Shown in pieces: positions 37,770 to 50,997 of a stretch of 64,000 bases of DNA (position 1 is its first letter; every line of letters starts with the position of its first letter). Location of the stretch: contig CAJJDN010000043.1 in the NCBI GenBank assembly GCA_905182985.1, forward strand, positions 394,276 through 458,275, written 5' to 3'. The position numbers were made by a program, and so were the translations under genes. The stretch is from Paramecium sonneborni. Its lineage: Eukaryota; Ciliophora; Oligohymenophorea; Peniculida; Parameciidae. The notes beneath the pieces were generated by a model. It searched no databases, was not told the origin of the DNA, and was given only the letters and a program-made list of their open reading frames with translations.

Positions 37770-38640
37770 GTAACTTGTAAATTTAGAGCTGTAGCTTTTG
37801 ATTCTTCTGGGTGAATTATGGTATCATCTGAAGAGAATTACATATGGTATGGAGTTTCATAAATGCAACTCTTAAGTTTTAGCAGATACTTTAAGGACTT
37901 AGTCATTAGATCTAATGTCTAAATTATATTAAGAAACAGTTTGAGTGATTAAAAATTAAGTTGTTGCAAAGAAAGAAAATAAATGAGTGAAAAATTTCAT
38001 AATCTAATTAATAACATAATAATGTTTATTATAATGAATTCGAACCTTTGCTCTTTTCCGGAAGTTGCGATTAATCAAATATTGTATGGCAGATTGAATG
38101 TAATTTGAATTAATTAATTTGTCTTTATTCATTAGAAAAACATAATAAAGAATTTGTGACGCTAAGTTTAAACCCATCAGAAAATTAGCTGCCAAGGACA
38201 AGTCTTAGATCATTATTTGGGAAAGAAATAATACGTTAATCTTCAATTTTAATACTATGTTCTCATTGATGATATATATGACATGAAGAAAATTAATTAT
38301 TTCTTTAAATAATATAATAATTATAGATATTAAGAATTATGTTAAGTAATCAATTAGTCTTTTCCTAATCAATTTAAGATATGGGTTAAAAGTTAAATTT
38401 ATTAATTACTATTAGTTTATTTGGGTAGTGGTAGTAAAGAAATAGATAGACTCTTTGTATTTGAATTAAAAAAGGGATCATTTATAAGAATTGGGAGGAG
38501 ACAGTTTAATTAATAAGAAATAGCTTAATTGCTCATGAATAAAAATTTCTAATGTTTTATAATAAAGAGAGGAATTTGATAGGTATAAGATATAAAACAT
38601 CATAAGAATGACATGTATAATCAGTAATGTAAGTTTTCTT
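37770..38640 (+). pseudogene. WD40-repeat gene relic
   Basis: Two WD40-type pieces. VAFDSSG (about 37790) is followed by an in-frame TGA, then IMVSSEENYIWY. From 38038 a better repeat reads LLFSGSCDQSNIVWQIEC and, after a helix-like insert, FVTLSLNPSENQL (about 38160-38190). This is the SG...D..I..W / V.SLSLNPSENQL pattern of ciliate WD40 proteins. A C-terminal-like region follows (about 38260-38420), with shifted frames. The TGA and shifts mark a pseudogene. A 65-codon minus-strand frame across 38004-38201 is only its shadow. Confidence 0.55.
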
Positions 38641-38769
38641 TATTCCTAATACTACAAACTTATATTTACATTCATGACTTTATTCAACAGTTTGTTGTAA
38701 GACTATTTTCATTAAAGGAATTTATTCAAAAGTAATTAATTTTTCATCTTTCATCACATATTATTCCTC

Positions 38770-39110
38770 CTTTTTCAATTTAAAAAATTATACTTTTTAG
38801 ATTTCTCAAGATTCTCTGACTATTCTACTTTTTTGATACTCCTCCAAGCATAGACAAATCCTTCATTTAAAATACATAATGGAGAGATAGTACCCTATGA
38901 AACATCTAAAAAATAAAGGTCTTATAAGATTTCTATATTTTTATGTTCCATCTCATCCAATAACATTCCATGACCAAAAAGATAATAATCACTTTATCCT
39001 CAGGTATATCATTCTTTTTTAATTCTAATAACAGCCGAATTTTGATCTCCGCTATAGAGATATTGACTTTAAATTTTCTTTCTATCAATAAATTTTAGTA
39101 ATTTAGGTAA
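38770..39110 (-). pseudogene. RCC1-like repeat fragment
   Basis: The reverse strand reads YLFGHGMLLDEMEH, then IEILQDLYFLDVSQG, then CILNEGFVYAW. This follows the RCC1 blade pattern: a WGxG-like start, an I.DVSCG core and G.VYAWG. The upstream piece (AEIKIRLL) lies in another frame, and the frame ends at TGA. No start or full propeller is present, so it is a fragment of a decayed gene. RCC1 proteins act as chromatin or small-GTPase regulators; which branch cannot be told. Confidence 0.45.
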
Positions 39111-40954
39111 TAATTGTAGTTAGTAGAAAAAAAAACTTAGGCATGTATGGGATAATTACCTAAGAAACCGATTATTTATAAATAAATTTACTAGTTTGCA
39201 AGCTTCTTGAGAATAAAATATAAACTTGAGGGGAAAAGAAACCCTTATTGTTTTGGAAATAGAAAAAGAAATTAAATGAAGATTTGGGATATATGAATTG
39301 CCAGAATTTAGAGCTGCTTTTTTAATGCAATTTAATATATCTTAATAATTCTACAGTATTTTCAGTTTACAATAAATTAGTTGAGATATTAGTTCATCTT
39401 TTAGCAATATTTATTAATTAAATTCAATCATCAAGAAGTAATTTCATCAAATGATTAAATTTGAATTTATTTGGAGATTATTTTCAAATAAATTCTAATT
39501 TAAATTAATTGAATCGAAAAAAAATCGATTAACAATAAATGATTTTTAACTTATTATTAAAAATTGACTTATAAAATCAAACTTTAAATGTTAAGACACT
39601 TAAGTAATATAATTAGATATATCTTTCATTTTGAGATACACATTCAATCCTTTTGAGAATCATTTCAAAATTGGTTCTTTTTGATATTTTAAACTGTAGA
39701 AGTATTTAAGCTTCATTGGATTTTATTTTGTTAGTTTGAAGACATTTACTTTAAGTTCTATATCAGATCAGATTCTTCCTCTATTTTTATTCAATATATT
39801 AATGAATTTCAACATTTATTTACAAGTTCTTTCAGCTTCAATATTGTAAATCTGATCTTTCCATGCATTTTAATGTTTCTAAAAGAGATGGTTTCTCTAA
39901 AAATATTTTCAAGCCTTCTTGTATTCTTTAAAGCTTCTTTGGATAATGTAGAGAATTCATATAGAATGTGGTTTTAAGAATTTAAATGTAAACTTTTTTA
40001 AGTAGAAATTCTGATTAAAAATCACTCATTTTCAGATTAAGTTGTTAGAAAACATTGGAGGTAGATAATTTGATTAAATGGAAATTAGTAAGAATTATTA
40101 ACTAAATAGCCATAATTATCTAGTGTGAAGGTAGAAAAGTTGATGAAGTGAAATTATAAAATTTTGTAATCGCTTTGGCTAATTGAACTTGATCAACTTA
40201 ATGATTTAATTTGATAAAATTAGTAAATTTCTAAGAAAATTTCAGTTAATTCTTTATATCTGATTAAAACCTAACTTTTGAGTATCAATTTTTATTTTAA
40301 GAATTTTTTCATAAACTAAAAACAGACTTTTAACACAAGTACATAATTGGATGTTCTAATTTAGGTCGATATAAAAGTTAAATCGCTATTTCCATCAAAT
40401 TTAATCAAAGTGAAAACATTAAGAAGAAATTTTTGTTTGCAATGACACTGAGAATGTTAGTTACTTAAATTTAAAATATTATTATAATCATTGTGATCAT
40501 AGGGGTTCTTCAGTTTTAACTTCATTCTATATACAGATATTATTTTAGGTGGTTTGAAGTAAAAGGAAATAATGATTTATTACCTTCATCTCTACAAATT
40601 ATTTAGAATAATGAAACTTTTAATATGATTTGTGATAATCAAAAAAAGCAATTGTCATTTTCTAATTTATAAAATAATTTTGTTATATAACTGTAAACTT
40701 AAATAAAAAAATAAATTTATAAATAATGTAAATATTTAAATAATAGTTTTTATTAGTATCTTGAAATATTTATTAGAGAGTTTGTTTCATTAATGAATTT
40801 TTAGTTAATTTTAGGGTAACTGAATATACTACCCTCAAAATCTCAATGATTGATGATAGCTTTCTCGGGTCTTCAGGAATTCAAATTGAAAAATTTAATT
40901 ATGTAATTATTAAAATAATAAATATTCTATAAAATTTATAAGAAATCATATTTT
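39111..40954. other. long stretch with coding-like debris but no gene
   Basis: About 1.8 kb. On the minus strand a few runs of 30-40 codons look coding (for example KDQIYNIEAERTCK, about 39855), each ended by TGA and not joined by short introns. The plus strand has nothing better. It is consistent with continued gene decay. Confidence 0.45.
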
Positions 40955-42699
40955 CATTATATTAAAAATATTGAGTTACAAAGTGGACACTTATTATTTT
41001 ATTTTAGCCAATCTTTTATGCATTTTTCATGGAAAATATGTGAACTATGACATTTTAATTAAACTATAGAGTTTTAACCATGAGTAATTTATTCTAAACA
41101 AATTATACAATCAATAGTTATATTTTACAAGTTCCCACTGTGAATTAAATAATTTCTAAGATTCGTTAAGGAAATTAGTTTATGTCATTTCTATTTTTAT
41201 TCTCTTCCTTAATTCTACAGTTATTTTCAATCAGATTAATAGAAATTGGGGATTGTAAATGGGATATTTAAATTGATTATTAATCTGTTGAGATAAATTA
41301 TTGATCCTGTAAAACATATACTTAATTTTCAAAATAATCTTTAAAACTTTAATTTTGAAAAAATTGTATAATAATAAATTTAAAAATCAGATTCACAAGA
41401 ATAATTAACTAAAATATACCACAATCAAACCAAATAAAGGTATTATATAAAAAACTACTATATATCCCATTAATTCTACTACTATTGAAAATAATACACC
41501 CATGAATTGTAAAAATTACACTTATTACAAGAAAAAATTGAAATAGTTTATTTCTTAAATTTTTGATTCTTAACAATGAATTAATAAAAATTACATGATC
41601 ATCAAAGTATATATTATTTTGTATAGGAGTTTGTGTATCTCTTATTGTTGAATCAATATTAAAAATTTATGAAAACAAGAATAGCTCAAATAGAACCATA
41701 AGCAAATGATAAAATATATTTGATCCAATTAAAATTTAAGAAGTGTAATTTGGAGTAGAATTTATCATCATAAATAAAAATACCAATTTGTTTAGATAAT
41801 AAAAAATTGATAATAAGCAAAATTTCTTAGCTTTGGCTATTGTATTTGAAGTTTCTAAATTTATTATTTTTAATATAAATACTTAGATTTGAATTTCTGT
41901 ACTAATCATTGAAATTGGAACTATCATTATAAACTAAGATAAAAAAATAAATTAATTTTAAAATTTCAAAAAATATGAAAGTAAAAGCTATTATCGAACT
42001 TAATATATATAAAGCGCTGAGTAGTGGATAATCAATCATTTAAAGTATTAAATGTGATATCCCTATATTTTTTTAGTTCTGTAAGTTATCTTATTAATAA
42101 ATCATGCAAAATTTTTACAACAAAAGTAAAATTGCTATTGAATTATATATATATATCATTTTAATAGTAGTAAAACTTTTTTGATTGGTAAAGAAATAAA
42201 CAAATTTAATAGTGCATTCATAGATCTTCTAATTTAATTCATATTCCTAAGAATTATTTTTAAATCTCTATTCAGCATCAAAAATTAATTTTAATTAATA
42301 TAAAGTACATCCAAATATTGAGAATAGCAAGATTGCTAAAAAAGTAAAAAAATGAAAAATTTCTTCAGAGTAGTAGTTTCTGTATACTAAAATAAATGTT
42401 ATAAATATGGCTGCTAATTAATTTATAATTAAAGAATATAGGAGTTTAATTTTTTCAACTTTTTTAGATAATAGGATTGTAGTGGCCTATTAGAATGAAT
42501 CGAAACTTTATGTTAGGCTATTACTAAAGTTAAGGTAAGTTTCTTTTTAACTTATAAAAGATAAATTTTTACTTGTTTTATCCCTTTCTTGAATCTATTT
42601 GCATTATTAGTTTTTAGAAATAAGAATGAATTATAAAATATTTAAATTTTTGAATCTGAATTTATCATAATTCGTATTATTATTATTGAAATAATACAT
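40955..42699 (-). CDS. multi-pass membrane RING-H2 finger protein, putative E3 ubiquitin ligase
   Basis: About 560 residues. ATG at 42699 opens an Asn-rich N-terminus. Then come hydrophilic residues and a series of at least six membrane helices between about 42450 and 41430 (for example AAIFITFILVY, FLAILLFSIFG and ILSSIIAFTFIFFEI). The C-terminus is a RING-H2 domain (about 41130-40990): CIIC, then CHSSHIFHEKC, then W and CPLC. This is the full C3H2C3 set of ligands. Stop TGA is at 40957-40955. The layout resembles ciliate membrane proteins of the TMEM185-like class with a terminal RING. It would recruit an E2 at an internal membrane; the substrate is unknown. Short introns are needed near 42050 and 41900. 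It is the first intact gene after the decayed stretch. Confidence 0.75.
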
Positions 42700-43315
42700 C
42701 ATAAACAAAATTAGATATTATATTATAATTAATATTTTATATTATCAATTTTAGCACTAATTAAACAATAGAATTTCTAATGCAATAAAAATTTAACATA
42801 AAAGCTTTAAAACAATTAATGTGTTCTAAAAACAATGCTTTGCTTGTTAAAATAATAATCATTTTAACTTTTGAATAAGAGTTTATATCTTTTTTTAAAT
42901 TCTATCAATATTAAACTAGATATAGATGCAATTTATTTTAAGAAAGAATGGCTACGAAAAATATAATTATACTTCTTAATTTAGGGTTTGTTGGATTTAA
43001 GGTGGAAAATAATAAATATTAGTAAAAAATTCTTCAGTGTTTTAGTATAATTATTATTTTACGAACCTAGTTAATTATAAAAATTAAGTATTTTATTGAA
43101 TTTAAATGGAAATATATTATTCCACAAAATAATATGCAACAGCTCCACAATTTCTAGACTATCATTTTTTTGAGTACGTAGTCTAAAAGTTGGCTCTTTG
43201 CTAATTCTTTAGTATAGAAAAAATGGGATTGTAAGGTAAAAGAATGCAGATCTTATGTATATATAATCCTTGAAATAGAAATACTATTTTCATAATTTAT
43301 TTTTATTAATATAAT
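42700..43315. other. divergent spacer
   Basis: About 615 bp between two divergent genes. AT-rich, with no ORF or repeat that stands out. It must hold both promoters. Confidence 0.5.
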
Positions 43316-46300
43316 ATGGAAATTTTATTGATATTTTCATGGCTCCTTGTTTATTATTTGAATTCAACTTTAATACCTTGTGAAGATTATAAAATGGAAC
43401 CTGTAATAAGCTGTTAACTCTTTTTAAATTGTTTAATCTTAGAAGGAAATGAGGATAACTTTTTAGAATTAAGGCATATTGACAATCAAATAATTTAAAA
43501 GTCATTTACAATTCCTTTTGAAAAAGAACCTATTTTAATAAGAATAATTAATTCTATAGATAAAAAAAAAATATAAGAAAAGATGATATGCTCATTGATT
43601 CTAAATTTGGAATATTATATATTATGTAAGAGTTTTGAATTAGTTTTTTATGATTAATAAAATAATTATAATGAGAAGCTTAGATTGGAAACGAAAATTT
43701 AATATAATGAATTTTGCAATGAAATGTATGAGAATGAAGATGAAAGTTTAAGTTTATTTTGCTTAAGTTAATTTAATTTAAAAAAATATACCCTACAACT
43801 TTAAGGAAATGTGAGCTTAAGTTTAGAGTATAATGTTTCAGCTCAAATTAAAAATGGTTGCAAAAAAAAGTAGTTGAAACTAAATGAGGATAAACATATT
43901 ATTGTATTTTACCAATGTTCAAATTGGACAATCTACTTAATAAACAATACACAAATTATAACTCTATCTAATTATTCAATGATATAATTAGAATTCCAAC
44001 AATAAAACTTTTCATACATCGACGATATTACTTTTTCTTAATATAATGAAAATTTATATTATATCTATTTGACACAAGAAGCTTCTTATCTTTAAATATA
44101 TTTTAATTAGATATCTCTGATAATTTTTACTAGTTATTTTAAAGATGAGCCCTCTAAAGTTATACAAAAAATACTAGTCTAAAAGGAAACTAGTCATATC
44201 ATTTTAGTCATCTACTAAGAAAATAGTATGTAAGATTTAAACAATACAACAAAGCATTCAAAAATTACTATAAATTAAAAATATTCTAACGATCATATTC
44301 ACTTTCATTCTAATCTTATTTTATTATAGAACTAATGTGAATTAAGTGTCCTTATCACTGCTCATTTGAATTAAACTTATTAAATTTTAAACACTTCACT
44401 ACATTTTTTTGAATATGATAACATATTTTGTCAATATGATATAATAAACAAGGCTATACAATTTTATAGATATTACCCCTTAAGTCCTTTAATATAACCT
44501 AAATAGAAGTATTTACACTCCATTTATTTAAAAGAATTATTTGAAAATAATCCTTTAAGAAAATGCTAAAGAATATTATATAATAATGATACATAAGAGT
44601 AAAATAAAAAAATTTCACAAACGATAATTATTACAAATAATTGCTAGAATAAATTATAAAGTATCTTAAGTTCAGATCAAATATAATCCTTTCAAAATAG
44701 TTCTATTAAGATTTATAATAATGAGAGTAATATTATTAGCGCTAGTATCAAGAATCATCAAAAATTCATAGATTCATGTTTATCAAAAATATCATAATTT
44801 CTCTTTTTAGGCAAAATTGAGTTGACATAAATAAAAGTTTAAGAATATATAAGTTTCCAAAATGAAACATTTTTTTATATATGATTGCAAACAAAGTAAA
44901 TTATTGATTACAATAGACAGGTAATAATTTAATGTACTTGAATACAATGGAATTTTTTATATAGTAAATAAATATAATCAGCAAATATTAAGATTAATTG
45001 AATTGAATTCTGGATAATAATATCACTCTAATATAAAATTAGAGGGATCAATTATGGATGCCTAAATGATTTCCAAATATGTATTTTTATACATTCAAAA
45101 TATGAAGTTGCCTGCCTATGGTTTTACTTAAGAATCCTTATTAACCTTTAATTAGAGGTTACCTTTCGAAACTAATTTATTAACCTGAACCCATTCTATT
45201 TTACTTTGATCTTCAAAATTTATCAATTATTTAATATTAAGGTGTTTTAGTGATTCTTGAAGAATAAAGAAAAATAAGATGTTTTGATTTTTAGTAAGGG
45301 TTAATCATTTCTTTTCAAGCTAATAAAATTTATTCTAATTGTTATTAATTAATTGTATTACATAATCTCACTTAATCGATTAGTATTCAACTATTTGATA
45401 AAATTGCTATACTCCAATTATACAATTATACCTTCCAAGATTATCAATTCATTTATCCATACAAGTACAAAGTTAACTATAAAAATCTCGCAATCTTATT
45501 AGAATAAAACAATTCACTTTATATAGCCATATTTTGCTTTAATTTTTCCTCTTTCAAATTAATCAAAATTATGCCAACTGATGAATCATAGTTTATTTTC
45601 ACTGAAAATTCGCTGTTGTATTATTAGAATAAATAATGGAGTACTTTCTTTTTAGATAACTCTATTTTTGAAATAGAGTAATAAACACCAAGATAGAATA
45701 GCTTATCAACACTAGTTTCTAAAATTATATATTCTAAATAAGAACAGGAATATCTTGAGATTCAAGTTCTTATGATAAATTAATGCTATAAGTTAATTCC
45801 TCTTTAAAATTTATTCCTAATTTAAATTTAATAAAACTAAAATTTAGCATTAAATTCATCTGATTTCTTTTTAGGTCCAATTAATAATTTGAAACTTTTG
45901 TCAAATTCGAGTATAAACTTATATGGGCCTTTTTTGAACAAGAAATTATAAGATTGTGGTAGTTAAACACATACTTTTGTATAAAATCATATTTAATAAG
46001 TGGAGACAAATATCATCTCTAGATTGTTATTTTGTAACATAAAGTAAATGATAAGTTAGAACTTTTTTTGACTAAATAATAAAAATCACATTTTTAGATA
46101 ATTTGGGTTAAATAGAATTACTATGTTTTTTTTGTAAATTCTAATTATCAACTATATATTGACTTAATTGAATGTTCAGATGAGTTTATTTTAAAATGTT
46201 AAGTAATATCTAGTCTTAACGATCAATTTCAAATATTACAGATCTTAATTTTACTTTATTATAAATACCAGGTAATATAATTGAAATTTTTTATATTGAG

Positions 46301-47098
46301 AAATCAAAAGATCTATATGTGGTACTAATTGATAATGACTATAATTCTACAGGTTTAGAATTAATCATTTATTCAATAAATATGACTTAAAAAGAATTGA
46401 TATATTCATAAATTTTAACTCAGTAACTTATTAATGAAATTAATATGATAAATAGTAATTATGAAAGATTAACAACACACCTAATCTCATGTATTAAAAA
46501 TGAAGAAATTGTTGATATTTAACTTTTGATTGTTGACGAATACTATTCCTATATTTTTCATCTAGAGTTAGATCTATTGAAAAATTCAGTAAAATTTGAA
46601 CTGCTAAATTAAATTAGGAATAAACTTATAAAGGGCTTTAGAGATCAAAAATTTATTCTAAATTTCATAGATAATAATATTTTAGTATTATAATAGATTC
46701 AACCTATCTTATATCAGTTTTATGATCTTAGATAAGATAAATCATTTTATGACTATTTTTATTAATCAAAATAAACATGGTTGGTTAAAAGTTTGAATAC
46801 TACGCATTTCATTTTCTAAAACGATTCAGGTTACTATTTAGGAACTATAGGATATAAAATAAAATTGGAAAATTTTGATTAGTTTAAATATGATTTAGAA
46901 TTGGTTGCATAAAATGAAATATCAGAAGAAAAGGTTTATTTACAGATACACATTACAAAGTCTAATCGCAATTTCAAAATTATTATTGTTTTAATATAGT
47001 CAGTATGCTTGTTACTTATTATTATTTAAATTAGAAATAAGAAAGCTAGATTGGATAAACAACAAAAATTTATAGTATTTGATACCATGAGTATATGA
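43316..47098 (+). CDS. large type I membrane, receptor-like protein
   Basis: About 1,200 residues. ATG at 43316 starts a classic signal peptide (ILLIFSWLLVYYLN) followed by a long ectodomain rich in Asn, Ile, Tyr and Cys, with many N-x-S/T sites. Near the C-terminus one membrane helix (IIIVLIQSVCLLLIIIQI, about 46980-47030) is followed by a short basic cytoplasmic tail and TGA at 47096-47098. Several introns are needed between about 44320 and 46000, and not all were placed. No lectin, EGF or kinase motif is visible. The next gene on the same strand has a similar plan. It is probably a surface or secretory-pathway protein of a ciliate-specific family. Confidence 0.65.
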
Positions 47099-47498
47099 TC
47101 ATTAAAATAAATTATACAATTTAAACTAATAATAATCAAACTTTCTAAAAGTTTCAAATAATAAAATCTTTAAAAAAACTTCTATTTGAATATTTTCATA
47201 ATTTTATTTTGCAGATCTTCAACATTTTTTCCATGTAAATTTGAAATGATAATTTGTATTAAAAAAAGTAATACACTATAATTTTGTGAATTGAATGAAT
47301 AATAACTTTACTTTCTTATTAAGATTCAAGTTTTAATTCAATGTTACATATTTTATAAAATAAATAAAATTTATTATGAACTATTAAGAAGATAATCGTA
47401 TTACTTGAATCTTTGCTGGAAAAAAATTTTATAAAGAAATTTTAAGATAATTTATAAGATTATATTTTCTATTATTTTTGAAGTATTAAATTTGTATA
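47099..47498. other. spacer
   Basis: About 400 bp between two same-strand genes, with no ORF of note. The first part is presumably 3' UTR and the second the promoter of the next gene. Confidence 0.5.
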
Positions 47499-49934
47499 AT
47501 GTAATTATAAATAATATTAACCGTGATTTTTGGGTACCTTATGGGTATTCTTTAGGCGTCAAAAAACGCCTGTTAATTAGTTTAAATTGAACCAAATGAA
47601 GTAATATTTCAATCGAATCAATTATTATTCGAAAGTTCTTAGAAAGACTTTTAAAATGTTGGATAAAATAATTATAGCTTAATTACAGAAATAGTTAAAA
47701 TTCCAAATAGGTTTGAAGGGAGATTGATTTCATCATTAATTATTGAATCAATTAATATTGGGTCTAAATTTGGGAAACTATTTTGCTAATTGATAAAACA
47801 TTAGGATTATTTTATCAATTGTATAAGAGATATAAATTTTTATGGAGATGGGAATGAATAATTTGATTTTTCTAATTCTTTTACAGTAAATTTACCTATA
47901 GATTAAGCCGAAGTTGGCGAAGAATTCTTTCATCAAAATTTTGTAGAATTTCTTATCTTTTGTTTTGACAACAATTACTTGAAAATACACAGTATAAATA
48001 TTGAGAATAATGAGTCTTTAAAATATGAATTTCAAATAATATATTAATTAGATGATAAATGTAGAAAAAAATACTTCCAAAAAGACTTAAATTATTTTTT
48101 CATCGCTTTTTACTAATGTTCATTTTGGGGAATTGTATCAATTAAGGATTATCTAATATCGGATATCTTAAATAAATATTCTTTTCAAAATTTTGTCAAT
48201 GTATCTGAAACAAATATTTATAATGTGTAATTTTGCAATTAATAAAAATACTCTCAAATTGGGCTTTATCTAATAATTGAAAATGGATACTTTGAGTTGA
48301 TTATTGATGATCAACAAGTAGTTTAGAATTATTTATAATTTTACGAATAAGATGTTAAATTTAGAGAGATCATATTTGGATAATATTGTTAAATAGTTTT
48401 AAATATAATCCATCTTTAATCAAGTAATAAGACTAAAATTTAATAGGAATCATTTTCTGATGAATTCGAAGGTACTCCTCTTGATATTTAATTATTTTAT
48501 GAAGCACTTTTTGTTTAATATTAAAATGAACTTCTTGTCATTTATAATAAATACTTTAGATAAAATATCAAAATAAATGATTCACATTTTGTTTTTTATG
48601 ATAAATTTAACTTGATTCAATAAGTTGATTAAATTAGCAAATAGATTTATATTTATAAATTTTCATTTCCAAGAAACATACTTAAACCCAGCAAATAATA
48701 TATTTATCTAACTTCAAGCTAATTTCGCTCTTAAATTCAAACAGTAGATTGCATAGAAGTAAAAAAAGTAGTCCCTTAAACTTTTGGTTAATTTAAAATT
48801 ATTATTTTTGAAAACCAATGTTAGAAGTAAGTTGATTTTCTCTATTCTAAAGCTGGATTATATAATTAATAAGATTTAAAAGAATTTTACCAAAATGAAA
48901 CCTTGCTTAAAATTTCAGATAGAATAACTATAAGTTAAATATGTCCTATGATTTAGAAAATAAAAAATTTGAACAATTTACTTATGTATTATTTTTATTT
49001 CAACGAATAACCGCATTACATTTCAAAATTAGACAATAGCTATCATATATAAAATTGTTTTTCAACAAGTTATACTAGAATAAACATAGATACTTCAGTA
49101 ATATAATATAATTTAATGGCCATGATAACTATATTCTCATACTAAAATCATATCGTACAAGTGCAAAAAGAGAGAAGATTTTTTAAATTTATCAGCATTA
49201 ATGGATTAAATAGGATAGTATAAGAATGAAAGTTAAAAGCTAAGTCTTAAGAATGATTCAATTTTAAGAGCTCCTGTTGGTATTTACTCAAGATTATCAA
49301 GACTCTTGTATAATGAATATAAAATTTGCTCGAGTTTTCTTCTACGAAGATATGTTTAAAATCTTATATTAAATATTTTATTAAGAAATTTTAGAAAAAG
49401 ACAAAATAGAAAATGATTAAACAGAAGCTTTTTTTTATTAATAAAACAATCCATCATTTATTTAGTATCAGCAGTAGATCATAGCTATTCGTAACAAAAA
49501 ATACAACACTTACAAGACTAATAATATCTAAATAATTATCTTAAAGCTAATGATAAAGGATTTTTACTATTTTTTGGGTTTACATCTTTATAACAATGAT
49601 ATTATTGAACATTACTTTGATTTGGAATAAATATCAATTTTTAATAATTACACATTATTAGGATATGAATTAATTAGACCATTAAAATACGAAATTTAAA
49701 ATTAATATCTTGCAATAGGTATCAAGAATGGTTCGGATAAATTTATTTAAGTATTTGAAATTTATTTTACAAAACCTTTCAAGTTGATTAATGTTATCTA
49801 GATTAGTAAATAATAATTCTTCTTCAAAGATTATTAATTATTTTTTTATGATATGAATGATTAAATTTCTGTTTTGGATATTAAACATTTCAGTTTTTCA
49901 TTTTAAAATCCTTTTATATAATAGAATAACAGTA
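47499..49934 (+). CDS. receptor-like secreted or membrane protein, cut by an assembly N
   Basis: ATG at 47499 opens a signal peptide (LQIILTVIFGYLMGIL). An ectodomain-like chain rich in Phe, Tyr, Asn and Gln follows, and the frame stays open without TGA for about 1.7 kb. Near 49200 a frame change requires a small intron beginning GTATAAG, whose 3' end I could not place cleanly. After it the coding frame runs to the N at 49935, so the C-terminus, including any membrane helix, is missing. Size and composition match the gene at 43316-47098, and I read them as tandem relatives, though direct similarity is weak. No known domain is seen. Confidence 0.55.
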
Positions 49935-49935
49935 N
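49935..49935. other. single-N assembly gap
   Basis: One N joins the open plus-strand frame on its left to an open minus-strand frame on its right. Unlike the other two N positions, it is not flanked by a duplication. Sequence of unknown length is probably missing here. Confidence 0.85.
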
Positions 49936-50762
49936 GTTTTCATTTCTTAAAAACTTTATGCATAATTTGATTCTTAATTTGCTGCGGTCTCAATTATTTT
50001 TTACTAAACTGAATTAGATATAAGTTGAGAGATATCCACAGGATTCACTGTTGGTTTAAGTTCTTCTCCTTCCAAAATTATTTTTTGATTAGAACCATCA
50101 TTTACCTGAATGAAAGGTTCTCCAGGTGCAACAGTCATTGTAGTTTTTTTTGATGCTATAGTTTAATAAACAGGTTGATTTAGTTGAAAATGATTAGCTT
50201 TCACGCATAAAAGTTATTTAATTTTTTGAAAAATGTTAATAAATTCCTCTTTAATTTCCCCATAAGGTGCATCTCGTCTTCTATATTCGAAAAGAGCAGG
50301 GCAACTTGAATTTTAATTGTGTATGCAATTTCTTAAAATATTGGAGATTGTGTTAGGAAAAGATTATCCAACTGCTAAACTAATAAATTAGATTAAGTAA
50401 TTTTATTTCATTTTTTCAATTAAACCTTACAATTAATTGAGATCAAAGGGTTCTTAACCATCACTAATAAATAAAATAGTAATATTTTTTGGATTTTAGG
50501 TATTTAAGAGTTATTCAAAAATAATTCTAAATGTTGTAGTGATATTTCCAATCCCAGCACTTTTGAATGGAAGGAAATCGTATAATGATTCTTCCCATTA
50601 ACATTTCTTTTATTGTTACCCTAAAGAGTCAAACACATAATTATGAGCATCTACTATAGCTAAATATTCCCTATGCATAGACCCAGTACCATCTAAGAGA
50701 GTAATTAAATATGATTATGTAGTTGAGCTATCTTTAGCCATATATACGTTATAATCACACAT
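49936..50762 (-). CDS. von Willebrand factor A-domain protein, 3' end cut by the gap
   Basis: About 270 residues are visible. ATG at 50762 (an in-frame alternative is 50741) leads straight into a vWA fold: LITLLDGTGSM carries the metal-coordinating DxTxS motif (about 50690), and the later strand ITILFISDG supplies the distal Asp (about 50470). No signal peptide is present, so the protein is intracellular. After the A domain comes a loop with a Cys-x-x-x-x-x-Cys pair, a helix, and a Thr/Gln-rich tail still open at the N (49935). Intracellular vWA proteins bind partners through a metal ion; the partner here is unknown. It lies 235 bp from the stop of the CPSF73 gene on the same strand. Confidence 0.75.
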
Positions 50763-50997
50763 TCTTCACTTGTAGTTTAATTTATACTTATTTAATAGAG
50801 GTTGAATTGGAAGGGAAATATCAAAAAATCTAATTCTATTAATAAACAAAATTCTATTAAATATTTTAAAGATAATTTTTATAATAATTTTGGAATAAGA
50901 ATTGTTGGATGTCTTAATAGATAGAAATTGTTAGAATGATACAAAATTGATAACAATAATTTAAAATAATGATGTTTAAATTTACAAGCATCGATAA

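Noticed and set aside
38004..38201. Minus-strand ORF of 65 codons
   Set aside because: Antisense shadow of a recognisable WD40 repeat on the plus strand.
32382..40954. A transposon or viral origin for the decayed island
   Set aside because: No transposase, reverse transcriptase, terminal repeats or capsid-like motifs were seen; the recognisable pieces are ordinary TPR, WD40 and RCC1 fragments.
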